From contig JBECKW010000305.1 of NCBI GenBank assembly GCA_040235505.1, forward strand, positions 1 through 43,301: DNA of 43,301 nt, in the 5' to 3' direction. The translations under genes and the position numbers were made by a program. Positions 16,302-24,274 of the stretch are shown in pieces. The DNA comes from JBECKW01 sp040235505 (GTDB lineage Bacteria; Desulfobacterota; Desulfobacteria; Desulfobacterales; JAFDDL01). The notes beneath the pieces were generated by a model. That model had not been told where the DNA came from and searched no databases. It saw nothing but the letters and a program-made list of their open reading frames with translations. Each line of letters opens with the position of its first letter. The stretch's first letter is position 1.

Positions 16302-17519
16302 ATGGCACTGGTAGTGCAAAAATACGGTGGAACTTCCGTTGCCGATCTGGAGCGCATCCGGAATGTGGCAAGACGGGTCATCAAAACATACGATCAGGGA
16401 AATGACGTGGTGGTGGTTCTCTCGGCCATGGCGGGCGTGACGGACGGGCTGATAAAAATGGCCAATGAGATCAGCGAGTTTCCTGAAAAGCGGGAGCTGG
16501 ATGTCCTGATGTCCACCGGTGAGCAAACCACCGTGGCGCTGCTGGCCATGATGCTGATTTCCATGGGATACAAGGCCCGATCCCTGCTGGGACACCAGGC
16601 CGAGGTTTCCACGGACTGCGCTTTCGGCAGCGCCCGGATCGTCGACATCAAAGCCTCCCGGGTGAAGGAACTTCTGGCCCAGCGCTGTATTGTCGTGGTC
16701 GCCGGGTTTCAGGGCGCCGATGAGGCGGGAAACATCACCACGCTGGGACGCGGCGGCTCGGACACCTCGGCCGTAGCCATCGCTTCGGCCCTGCGCGCGG
16801 ATGTCTGTGAAATCTACACGGACGTGGACGGCATCTACACCACCGACCCTAATATCTGCGACAAGGCCAGAAAGCTCGACAAGATCCTGTTCGAAGAAAT
16901 GCTTGAAATGGCATCCCTGGGGGCGAAGGTCCTCCAGATCCGCTCGGTGGAATTCGCAATGAAATACAACGTGCCCGTACACGTCCGGTCATCATTTTCC
17001 GAGGAGGAAGGAACCATGCTGGTGAATGAAGATACGAATATGGAACGCCCGGTGGTGATCGGCATCACACTGGATAAAAACGAGGTCCGGATCACGCTTC
17101 GAAAAGTCCTGGATCAACCCGGCGTTTGTGCAAAGATTTTTACCCCCCTGGCCGCAGCCAACATCATGGTGGACATGATCATCCAGAACACCCGGGCCGG
17201 TGGGCTCACCGACGTCACCTTTACGGTGACCAAGGCCGATGCCAAGCTGGCGGAAAAAATCGCGCGGCAGGTTGCGGAGGAAATCAAGGCGGAAGAAGTG
17301 CTTGTGGCGGACGATATCGTCAAGGTATCGGTCACCGGCGTCGGCATGAAAAGCCACTCCGGTGTGGCGGCCAAAATGTTCACCACCCTGGCAAACGAAA
17401 ACATCAATATCCGCCTGATCAGCACTTCGGAGATCCGCATCTCCTGCGTCATCGACAAGAAATATGGGGAACTGGCGGTCCAGGCGCTTCACGACGCATT
17501 CGCGTTGTACAAGGAATAA
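16302..17519 (+). CDS. lysC: Aspartate kinase
   Basis: 405 residues. It phosphorylates aspartate, the first step to lysine (diaminopimelate), threonine and methionine. The N-terminal kinase domain starts VVQKYGGTSVADLERI, with FQGADEAGNITTLGRGGSD in the substrate region and YTDVDGIYTTDP. Two ACT domains follow (about 265-405), including ITGVGMKSHSGVAAKMF-like regulatory sequence and the ISTSEIRISCVID end, so feedback inhibition by lysine and/or threonine is likely. The frame is open from 16242, but those codons lie in the repeat array; CTGGAG (16289-16294) supports ATG 16302. Confidence 0.96.
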   Translation: MALVVQKYGGTSVADLERIRNVARRVIKTYDQGNDVVVVLSAMAGVTDGLIKMANEISEFPEKRELDVLMSTGEQTTVALLAMMLISMGYKARSLLGHQAEVSTDCAFGSARIVDIKASRVKELLAQRCIVVVAGFQGADEAGNITTLGRGGSDTSAVAIASALRADVCEIYTDVDGIYTTDPNICDKARKLDKILFEEMLEMASLGAKVLQIRSVEFAMKYNVPVHVRSSFSEEEGTMLVNEDTNMERPVVIGITLDKNEVRITLRKVLDQPGVCAKIFTPLAAANIMVDMIIQNTRAGGLTDVTFTVTKADAKLAEKIARQVAEEIKAEEVLVADDIVKVSVTGVGMKSHSGVAAKMFTTLANENINIRLISTSEIRISCVIDKKYGELAVQALHDAFALYKE

Positions 17520-17526
17520 GGAGTGC

Positions 17527-17607
17527 CCATCCGGAAGAAAAACATTCCCGGATGGCCGCTGTCAGCTATCAGCTTTTTTACCCTCCATAGTCACGCCAAG
17601 GCGTGAC
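17527..17607. repeat. Palindromic elements after lysC
   Basis: CCATCCGG (17527-17534) pairs with CCGGATGG (17548-17555). A TCAGCTATCAGCT word shared with 13775-13808 comes next and runs into six T residues. Then GTCACGCCAAGGCGTGAC (17590-17607) forms a perfect 8-bp stem, extended by CCTCC upstream and GGAGG downstream. The first may help end the lysC transcript; the last looks like a REP-type palindrome. The rest of 17520-17853 holds the small frame at 17654 and a short AAGACC-CTA-GGTCTT hairpin near 17767-17781. Confidence 0.55.
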
Positions 17608-17653
17608 GGAGGACGGGCAGCCTTCAGCAACAGAGACCTGAAAGGGATCGGGT

Positions 17654-17740
17654 TTGAGGGGTTTTGATTCGAATCAACTTCTGGCGGCAGCCGTTCTGGC
17701 AGCCGCCATTATCCTCACCATTCTTCTGAGGTCCGTGTAA
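17654..17740 (+). CDS. Possible small membrane protein, 28 aa
   Basis: A TTG-initiated frame of 28 codons encodes a short polar start (RGFDSNQ), a single hydrophobic segment (LLAAAVLAAAIILTILL) and a basic end RSV. That is the usual form of a one-pass small membrane protein. A purine-rich GGGATCGGG lies just before it but is not a good ribosome site. It stands alone between lysC and the convergent gene at 17854. No family is recognised and it may be chance. Confidence 0.25.
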   Translation: MRGFDSNQLLAAAVLAAAIILTILLRSV

Positions 17741-17853
17741 CCTGATCTTCAAACCTGTCAAGAATGAAGACCCTAGGTCTTTTCCCTATGGCACCAGCGC
17801 GGTCGGTGTGAGTTGTTCACGCACCCTCCCGCACCGGATCCGATGGTCCCAAG

Positions 17854-18102
17854 TCAGGTACACACATAATACCATGTCCCGGCTATAAATACCCAACTGC
17901 ATGGATTTGTAACAATGACTGTAAGTTGCGCCTCAGCCACGGCGTCTTTTTCTTCGTTTTTCTTTAAATACCCATGAAATTTTTTCCAGGTCGTTTCCTC
18001 GGCTTCCACCGGTTTTCCGGCCGCCTCCGTTTGTACAGCATCGAGGACCTGAATCGTGCCATCTTTATACACATCGATCTGCATCAGTTTTTTCTTCGCC
18101 AT
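17854..18102 (-). CDS. Hypothetical protein, 82 aa
   Basis: 82 residues; family not recognised. It starts MAKKKLMQIDVYKDGTI, is hydrophilic in the middle (AEETTWKKFHGYLKKNEEKD) and ends in a strand-like hydrophobic segment with two Cys and several aromatics (PCSWVFIAGTWYYVCT). No signal peptide is seen. AAGGAG stands six bases before the ATG, so translation looks real. It lies about 100 bases downstream of the FecR/TPR/barrel gene on the same strand and may share its transcript, which makes it a candidate third member of that module. Confidence 0.6.
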   Translation of the reverse strand: MAKKKLMQIDVYKDGTIQVLDAVQTEAAGKPVEAEETTWKKFHGYLKKNEEKDAVAEAQLTVIVTNPCSWVFIAGTWYYVCT

Positions 18103-18205
18103 GCCGACTCCTTTCCGTTGAGCGTTTGAGCTGAAAATCCAAGGGGAATTGCCCCCTCATGAAACAAAATCATCACCTCCAAAATGCGCCATTCCTTCCG
18201 CTTGA

Positions 18206-21200
18206 TTAAAAAGACAGACTGACCCGCCCCAGCACCACCCGTTCCGGAACGGTTTCGGGATTGGCCGGGTCCGTATCCTGGAAAGAAAACCGCGCGTCAA
18301 AGAGGTTTCGCACCTCCAGCGTCACCGTGCCCAGCCGCTTCGGCAGTCGGTACCCGACAAGGGCATCCGTCACCCAGAAGGCGTCCGAGCCCGGTTCGTA
18401 GGGGACTCCGTTTTCCAGATAACCGAATTCCCCCTCCTGCCGCACATAGGTTTCCTTCACCCCGGCGATGATGCCGTTGGGATTGAAATAATGGACGCTG
18501 AGCGGAATACGCCAGGTATCCGCGTGGCTGAGTTCCGTGGGATTGGACATCATCGAAGTGCCCCGGTCCAGGTGTTCGTAATACACCTCCAGGGCGGTGG
18601 ACAGCCTCGCGTCCGGAGTCCAGTACAGATATCCCCTGGCGGTCTTATTGGTCCAATCGGCGGTGCTCTCTACGGATACGGGCACCCCCTCGGAAGACAT
18701 ACTAACCATGAGAAACGGGAAGGCAATGTCCCGCTGGAAGTATTCCAGCCCGCCGTAAAGCGCCTGGGAAAAGTTGTGGTCCAGGCCGATGCCGTAATGC
18801 CAGGTATCGGTCCCTGCAGGGTCGTCAAAAAATTGATTGAAGAAGGCGACCTGCGTCGGCTCGATGGTCTGAGGCGTATCATCCGTAAGCAGCCGCCGCA
18901 GGGTTCTGAAGGCGGCCGCGTGCAGCGTCGTGGCCCCGCTAAGCTGCCAGACGATCCCGAATTTCGGACTCCACTGCTCTCCGTCGGTTTGGCCGTCGTC
19001 ATACTGTGAATAGTCCACCCCGAGCGTCACGGTCACGCCGCGGGGGAAACTGGAGTAGGTATAGAGATAGATATTTGTCTGGTTCTTATCTACCGGAGAG
19101 TCCAATGAAACCGGCATCGGGAAAAGAGGTGATTGCAGAGTTTCGAGAGTATCTCCACTGTCTTTGAAATAACCCCCCCCGGCCACCGCTGTCAGGTTCT
19201 TGAATCTGACTTGCTGCTGTACTTCTAAAAGTTGATATTCGTAGCCTACATCGATGTTATATCCGTTCATAGGGTAATAATAATTAGTATTAACAGAATT
19301 AATCTTCTGGTAAATCCCTGAAAACAGGAAATCGGCCCCCGGCGCGAACTGATGGTGCAGCCCGACCCGGTACAGATCTCCCGTGTTGTCATCGCGTTGA
19401 TTCGGCCAGTAGTAGCTCGGATCGAACAACCGCCTCAGGTCCCCATTTTCGGCGTCCTTATTGCGATACTCCGCCTGAAGGCTCGTCTTGCTCGTAAGCT
19501 GCACCTGGGCGAAGGCATCGGTGAGCCTTCCGGTCTGGTCGTCGTTGTCCCGGAATCCGTCGGTGCTGAAGTAATTGTAGCTGGTGGAAAAGGAGAACCG
19601 GTTCGAAACTCCGCTTACGGTGAGGTCCCCGCCGGCAAGGGCGTTGGAGCCCGCAAGGCCTGTGACATGGAGATGGATCCCGTTTTGGGTCATCATGGAA
19701 AAATCCGTGGGAAGCTGGGTGGACCCGAGGAGCGAGGACTCCATGAGGGTCAGGTCGGTTTTTGCCAGGTTGGCCGGAATCGGCATGGTGTTGACGGGCT
19801 GCAGGAGCTCGGCCTGCAGCAGCTCGCTCACCCGGGCGATTTCATGCCGCGGCAGGGCCGAATAGGAATCCGCCAGGAGCTGGTGGGCGGAGTAGTTTCC
19901 GGGATCGATGCTCAGGGATTTCTGGCCTTCGAAAATTCCGAGCTGCTGGAATCCCAGGTCGTTGTAAACCCGGGCCAGGCTGGTACCCCGGACCGCAAGA
20001 TCCTGGTCCAGTTGGAAGCGGGACCGGTACACGGCCCGGTTGTCGTTGAGTTTGATGGACTCCTGAAGATCGTAAAGCGCTTCCACGGGCCGGTTCGTGC
20101 TCTGCTTGCGAATGGCGTCGTAGAGCCAGGGGGTGGGATCCAGGGGGTCCAGTTCCTTGGCCATTTCAAACTGTTTGGCCGAAAAGCTGTCCCGTTTTTC
20201 TTCAAAATAGGCCTTGCCGAGGTAGGAGCGGAAGACCGAGTTGGCCGGGTCGAGCCCGGCGGCAAGTTCCAGGAGCCGGCGGCCTTCGGCGAGCTTCCCC
20301 TGCCGGATTCGGGCAAGCCCCAGTCCCAGTTGCGGCAGAGGGGCCGACGAGTCCAGCGAAATAGCGGCCTCAAATGCCTTGACCGCTGCTTTGATTTTCC
20401 CCTGCTCCAGATAGGCATATCCCAGAACCGTCTGGGTATGCGGAAGTTTCGGATTGATGGCCGCAGCGCGCTTGGCCGCGTCAAAAGCGCCGCTCACATC
20501 CTCCAGGGAAAGGCGAAGCTCCGAAAGCCGGGACCAGGCAAGGGCGTTTTCCGGCTCCAGTTCCACGGCTTTTTCCAGGGCGGAAAGGGCTCCCTCGAGG
20601 TCAAAGGCGGCCTGCCGGGCGTATGACAGGGCGATTCGGGCGGATGCGGCTCCGGGGGATACCTCCACCGCCTTCCGGGCCAGCGTCTCGGCCTCCTCCT
20701 TGTGGTTGTTCACCACGGCAATGATGGCCTTGAGGGAAATCGCACCCCCGCTTTCAGGCTCCAGGAAAAGGGCGCTTTCGATATCCTCCTCCGCCCCGTC
20801 CACCTGCCCCAGGCTGAGCTTTTCCTCGGCCTGAAGCACCAGGCGCCGGACGTCCGATATCGAGGCGGCTTTTTCCGAAGGCGCCTGGACCACCCGGGGA
20901 TAGTACAGGGCCCATTTTACCGCGTCCCGGGGATTCACCGTCACATGGGATGTGGGTGCCGACCCGGCCCGGGCAATCCCCTCCTGCCCCTTTGCGAGAG
21001 TGACTTGCCCCTGCGCGTTATCCAGCAAAACCTTGCCCTGCAGCAGGGTCACCTTCGCATCTTCATCGGTGACCCGCACCTCGAATTCGGTGCCTTCCAC
21101 CGCCGCGTTCACGTAAGGGGTCACCACTTTGAGACTTCGACTGCCTCTGCTGAAAAAATGCGCGGCTCCCTTGAGCAGATCGATCACATAGGTTCGGTCG

Positions 21201-21514
21201 TTTTCGATCTTGGAAAATGTGAGGGTGGTCTCCTGGTCTATTCGCAGCAGGGCATCGTTTTGAAGCTGCACCGCCGCCCGGCCGTTTTCCAGGACCCGGA
21301 TCGTATCACCGAAGCAGAAAGTGTCTTCCAGGGCGGCTGCCTGCCAGTCCGTCCGGCCGGATCGCCGGACTTCCACAGACCCCTGAAGTGAAACCAGCTT
21401 GCCGACCCATACCGGGCACGAAGACTGCGCGGAAGCCGATAGAGCGCTCCCGAGAATCATCAACATACTGCCGCATAAACAAAAAACGTGCCACCAACAT
21501 TTGCACTTCTGCAT
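18206..21514 (-). CDS. FecR-domain / TPR / outer-membrane beta-barrel fusion protein
   Basis: 1102 residues from ATG 21514. A signal peptide (hydrophobic core, then SALSASAQSS) is followed by a FecR-type domain (about 35-185: VWVGKLVSLQGSVEVRR, VNAAVEGTEFEVRV). A long TPR array (about 215-560: ALSALEKAVELEPENALAWS and similar) comes next, then a C-terminal half of alternating aromatic strands (EYRNKDAENG, LDHNFSQALYGGLEYFQR) ending in LGRVSLSF. The terminal Phe and strand pattern indicate a TonB-receptor-like outer-membrane barrel. The frame opens at 21538, but AAAGGAG (21521-21527) fits ATG 21514. It follows the CHASE2 cyclase gene on the same strand. A role in sensing or secretion at the outer membrane is inference. 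Confidence 0.85.
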   Translation of the reverse strand: MQKCKCWWHVFCLCGSMLMILGSALSASAQSSCPVWVGKLVSLQGSVEVRRSGRTDWQAAALEDTFCFGDTIRVLENGRAAVQLQNDALLRIDQETTLTFSKIENDRTYVIDLLKGAAHFFSRGSRSLKVVTPYVNAAVEGTEFEVRVTDEDAKVTLLQGKVLLDNAQGQVTLAKGQEGIARAGSAPTSHVTVNPRDAVKWALYYPRVVQAPSEKAASISDVRRLVLQAEEKLSLGQVDGAEEDIESALFLEPESGGAISLKAIIAVVNNHKEEAETLARKAVEVSPGAASARIALSYARQAAFDLEGALSALEKAVELEPENALAWSRLSELRLSLEDVSGAFDAAKRAAAINPKLPHTQTVLGYAYLEQGKIKAAVKAFEAAISLDSSAPLPQLGLGLARIRQGKLAEGRRLLELAAGLDPANSVFRSYLGKAYFEEKRDSFSAKQFEMAKELDPLDPTPWLYDAIRKQSTNRPVEALYDLQESIKLNDNRAVYRSRFQLDQDLAVRGTSLARVYNDLGFQQLGIFEGQKSLSIDPGNYSAHQLLADSYSALPRHEIARVSELLQAELLQPVNTMPIPANLAKTDLTLMESSLLGSTQLPTDFSMMTQNGIHLHVTGLAGSNALAGGDLTVSGVSNRFSFSTSYNYFSTDGFRDNDDQTGRLTDAFAQVQLTSKTSLQAEYRNKDAENGDLRRLFDPSYYWPNQRDDNTGDLYRVGLHHQFAPGADFLFSGIYQKINSVNTNYYYPMNGYNIDVGYEYQLLEVQQQVRFKNLTAVAGGGYFKDSGDTLETLQSPLFPMPVSLDSPVDKNQTNIYLYTYSSFPRGVTVTLGVDYSQYDDGQTDGEQWSPKFGIVWQLSGATTLHAAAFRTLRRLLTDDTPQTIEPTQVAFFNQFFDDPAGTDTWHYGIGLDHNFSQALYGGLEYFQRDIAFPFLMVSMSSEGVPVSVESTADWTNKTARGYLYWTPDARLSTALEVYYEHLDRGTSMMSNPTELSHADTWRIPLSVHYFNPNGIIAGVKETYVRQEGEFGYLENGVPYEPGSDAFWVTDALVGYRLPKRLGTVTLEVRNLFDARFSFQDTDPANPETVPERVVLGRVSLSF

Positions 21515-21641
21515 AATCAGCTCCTTTCTAACCGGCACTTAAAAGCACATGTATAAAAGCGGAAACCGGATACCCGGCAAAGGGACGGGCAGGACCACCT
21601 GCGGTATAATGCTGCGAATGCCTGTTGAAAATTTCGGCAGC

Positions 21642-21670
21642 AGGTTAGCAAAAGATGAGTGTTTTTTCAA
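21642..21670 (-). promoter_or_regulatory. Putative promoter for the FecR/TPR/barrel gene
   Basis: On the minus strand TTGAAA (21670-21665), 17 bases and TAACCT (21647-21642) give a moderate sigma-70 match inside the 160-base gap between the cyclase and the FecR gene. It would let the second gene be expressed independently. Confidence 0.3.
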
Positions 21671-21674
21671 TGAT

Positions 21675-23708
21675 TTAATATGGATTTAATATGGAGCCGT
21701 CTCCCGGCGCAAGTTCCGCCACGGAAACCGGATTCGTTTTTCCCTTCAATACGAACTCTCCCTTGGGGCGGAAGGTAAATCCTTCGAGCTGACTGTATAC
21801 TTCGGATGAAACCAGGATGGTGGTGCCGAGTTCCTTGTTGAGTGTCTCGATCCGGGAGGCGGTATTGACGATATCTCCCACGGCGCGGTACTCGAAATGG
21901 CCCCCGGCGCCGATATCTCCCAGGCTGACATATCCGGCATGAATCCCCATCCGGGTCGGCAGATAGGCGGTCCCCTGTTCACTCTTGAACCGCTTGATGC
22001 CGTCGGCGATCTCAAGGGCGGCCCGGCATGCGGAAGCGGCAAGGGCCTTGTCGGGTTCCGTTCCGGTCCACAGCGCCAGCATGGCGTCTCCGACCACGTC
22101 CGAGACAAACCCGCCATGGGCCGTTACAGGAGTAAACGTGATCTGGTAGTAGCGGTTCATCAGTTCCCGCAGGGCCAAAGGGTCCATGTCTTCCGCCAGA
22201 CGGGTGTACTGCTGCGCATCCGTGAAGAGGCACACGCCATAGACAAGGTGGTTCTGGGGCCCATGGCCGCCCAGGTCCGACGCCAGGCGATTGACCACTT
22301 TCTCGGGAAGGTATCGGCCGAAGGCGTTTCGAATATTCCGTCGCTCCTTTTTCACCTGGACAAAACGCGCCAGGAGTGCCAGGACCACCGCCGCGGGTGC
22401 CTGAAGAAAAAGCGGCGCCACAACGGGAGGCCAGAGTCCGGCGTCATTGAACGCGAGTTGAGAAGAAACGCCGTAGGCCGCACAGAGAAAAAGTGTAATG
22501 GGAATACACCGGGAAGGCCGGAACAGGAAGCAGATCGATCCCAATAAAATACCCCAGCAGAGGATAACAAGGATATTCGGCAGAAGCCCCAGGGGAGTCA
22601 CCCAACTATCGGTCAACAGGTTCGCAAATACGGTGGCGGCGATTTCCACACCACTCAGATCCATACCGTTGTCCTGGGAAAACACCGTGAAGAACACATC
22701 CTCTTCCTGCAGCTGCCGGGTATCTGAAAGGCCGACAAAAACGGCCTTGCCGGCCGCATCCAGGCGCTTTCCGCCGGACCTGTCTGGATTGAGGATGTCG
22801 CTGTAAGATATCGTCGAAATGCTTCCCGGAGGGCCATAGAAATTTACATAACGGCTTCCACCGCCGCCATAGAGTTTCAGCAGGCTGCGCACGATTGCTT
22901 TTTCTTCAGAAGAAAACGGGCCTGTTTCAATCGCCCGGTCCATGGATTGGGAAAGGCCGGGGGTATTTTTAAATAATGCGCGCATCCGGGAAGCAAACCG
23001 GTCCACGCCTCCCTTCAGCACCGCTTCCCGGTTTGCCGGCAGCGTGGCCCCCATCTCCGGGCGGGCTTCGGTCATGGCCCATTTAAACGCATCATAAGCG
23101 GACAGCGCCCAGGTCTGGAACGCCACCACCGGCAGCGTGGGAATCTCCGTGTCGAATGGTTTAAAAAGCCAGATCTGGCCAACCCGTATGGGACGCTTCG
23201 GCAGCGGGAACGGGGCGGTCCCCACCGCCGATCTGACAAACAAATCGATGGGCCGGGAGCGCTTCTCGACGGAAACCGCGGCACTCCCGCCCGCAGTTCC
23301 CGGCAGCGTCAATGTCTCTTTTTGAACATGCTCACAGAGCACCACATTCCCGGCGTCCGCCATGGCCGTTGCAAAACTTTCATCCTGCGCAGGGTCTTTT
23401 TTATCGTCGAAAACAACATCGAACGCAATCACGCCCGGGGAATCCGCCGCCAGCGTTTTAACCAGACGGCCGTGCAGGTCGCGGGGCCATTTATAGGTTT
23501 CGCGTGACAGATCCAGTGCATGGATCGAGCGCATGTCCATGGCCGCCACCACCACTTCCGGCGGCGCCTGCCGGGGACCTCTTATTTTAAAAAGGAGATA
23601 AAGTCCGGCCTTTTCTTCAATGCCGAAATGGGAGAAAAGCGCACTGGCCAGCAGGCCGAAAAGGCCCAGCAGAAGCGCAAAAAGAGCTATTTGGGTCTTG
23701 CGCTTCAT
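21675..23708 (-). CDS. CHASE2-domain class III nucleotide cyclase
   Basis: 677 residues. After an N-terminal membrane segment (about 7-25) a CHASE2 extracytoplasmic sensor domain covers about 30-360 (GVIAFDVVFDD, KAVFVGLSD). Three hydrophobic helices (about 370-450) and a cytoplasmic class III cyclase domain (about 485-665) follow. Metal-binding Asp497 (LFTDAQQYT) and Asp541 (VVGDAMLALW) and transition-state residues Asn615 and Arg619 (VGDIVNTASRIE) are present. The purine-selecting Lys is Asp537 and its acidic or Thr partner is Arg608, so substrate (ATP or GTP) cannot be called. It lies upstream of the FecR/TPR/barrel gene. The four-helix-bundle cassette begins about 14 bases before its start, and no good ribosome site is seen there. 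Confidence 0.9.
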   Translation of the reverse strand: MKRKTQIALFALLLGLFGLLASALFSHFGIEEKAGLYLLFKIRGPRQAPPEVVVAAMDMRSIHALDLSRETYKWPRDLHGRLVKTLAADSPGVIAFDVVFDDKKDPAQDESFATAMADAGNVVLCEHVQKETLTLPGTAGGSAAVSVEKRSRPIDLFVRSAVGTAPFPLPKRPIRVGQIWLFKPFDTEIPTLPVVAFQTWALSAYDAFKWAMTEARPEMGATLPANREAVLKGGVDRFASRMRALFKNTPGLSQSMDRAIETGPFSSEEKAIVRSLLKLYGGGGSRYVNFYGPPGSISTISYSDILNPDRSGGKRLDAAGKAVFVGLSDTRQLQEEDVFFTVFSQDNGMDLSGVEIAATVFANLLTDSWVTPLGLLPNILVILCWGILLGSICFLFRPSRCIPITLFLCAAYGVSSQLAFNDAGLWPPVVAPLFLQAPAAVVLALLARFVQVKKERRNIRNAFGRYLPEKVVNRLASDLGGHGPQNHLVYGVCLFTDAQQYTRLAEDMDPLALRELMNRYYQITFTPVTAHGGFVSDVVGDAMLALWTGTEPDKALAASACRAALEIADGIKRFKSEQGTAYLPTRMGIHAGYVSLGDIGAGGHFEYRAVGDIVNTASRIETLNKELGTTILVSSEVYSQLEGFTFRPKGEFVLKGKTNPVSVAELAPGDGSILNPY

Positions 23709-23739
23709 TGGAAACGATTGAGGTACAAAGTTAACTGCT

Positions 23740-23782
23740 TAGGCACAAAGGCACAAAGGCACAAAGGCACAAAGTTAACTGC
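23740..23782 (+). repeat. Left inverted repeat of the four-helix-bundle cassette
   Basis: 43 bases: TAGGCAC, three further 8-bp GGCACAAA units, then GTTAACTGC. Its reverse complement matches 24232-24274 except at one position (T for C in the third unit). Confidence 0.85.
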
Positions 23783-23844
23783 TAAAAGATTAAAAAGATT
23801 TGTACAAAGGCAAATAGTTGACGGCAAACGGAAGAATACTATTG

Positions 23845-24204
23845 TCATCCTTCGCCCCCGACTTTTCGGATCAGGCTGCTTAGCATTCGCTCCACTTCTC
23901 TGCTCATCTCAAAGTGGTTTGCAAAACTTTCTTCAGGTATATATTCGAGATTTCGGCTGATTTCGAGAAGTGTCTGCAGTTCGAACAGTGACCCATTGGC
24001 AATGTTCAGAAACCGCAAATAATCCTGGGTAGATTTCCGTCCGTACCCTTCAGCAATATTGGCCGGAATGGACAATGCGCTTCTTCGAAGCTGGGAAGTA
24101 AGACCGTAAACCTCCTCCTTCGGAAAACCCTTGGCCAATCGATAAGCCCCGGTCACCATCGACATCGCCTTCTGCCAGACCACAAGATCCCGATAGCTCC
24201 TCAC
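23845..24204 (-). CDS. Four-helix-bundle protein (23S rRNA-intervening-sequence / TIGR02436 family)
   Basis: 119 residues from GTG 24204, with GGGAGG five bases upstream. Family marks are SYRDLVVWQKAM at the start, KGFPKEEVYGLTSQLRRSA, SIPANIAEGYGR, then LRFLNIANGSLFELQTLLEI. The fold is a four-helix bundle that forms pentamers in known structures and is related to Avd of diversity-generating retroelements. These genes occur inside 23S rRNA introns in some bacteria and elsewhere as scattered solitary genes; their cellular role is unknown. No retroelement or rRNA is nearby. The gene sits between nearly perfect inverted repeats, separating purQ from the cyclase gene. Confidence 0.92.
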   Translation of the reverse strand: MRSYRDLVVWQKAMSMVTGAYRLAKGFPKEEVYGLTSQLRRSALSIPANIAEGYGRKSTQDYLRFLNIANGSLFELQTLLEISRNLEYIPEESFANHFEMSREVERMLSSLIRKVGGEG

Positions 24205-24231
24205 AAAGCCCTCCCAGATCTTTTGCTGTTT

Positions 24232-24274
24232 GCAGTTAACTTTGTGCCTTTGTGCCTCTGTGCCTTTGTGCCTA
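24232..24274 (-). repeat. Right inverted repeat of the four-helix-bundle cassette
   Basis: Inverted partner of 23740-23782, 42 of 43 bases identical. Its outermost three bases, read on the minus strand, are TAG and form the stop codon of purQ. Confidence 0.85.

Larger units (their letters stand above)
23722..24274. mobile_element. Candidate cassette: four-helix-bundle gene between 43-bp inverted repeats
   Basis: A single gene (23845-24204) is enclosed by inverted repeats at 23740-23782 and 24232-24274 that match at 42 of 43 positions. Each repeat reads inward from TAGGCAC through 8-bp GGCACAAA units to GTTAACTGC. A truncated extra module (GGTACAAAGTTAACTGC) lies outside the left repeat at 23722-23738. 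The right end coincides with the purQ stop codon and the left end abuts the cyclase start. There is no transposase, and no target-site duplication was seen, so movement would need enzymes in trans. The element status is inference from structure. Confidence 0.5.

Noticed and set aside
19352..20626. A 424-codon plus-strand frame opposite the FecR/TPR gene
   Set aside because: It mirrors the TPR-coding region and lacks any domain pattern; the minus-strand gene has signal peptide, TPRs and a barrel.
18206..21514. Canonical FecI/FecR/FecA iron-uptake system
   Set aside because: There is no sigma factor gene, and FecR, TPR and barrel are fused in one chain with no plug-domain or TonB-box sequence that I could recognise.
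23845..24204. Avd-like component of a diversity-generating retroelement
   Set aside because: The fold family is related to Avd, but there is no reverse transcriptase, template repeat or variable-repeat gene anywhere nearby.
23740..24274. CRISPR-like array of GGCACAAA words
   Set aside because: The units are 8 bp and contiguous with no unique spacers, and no cas genes are in the window.
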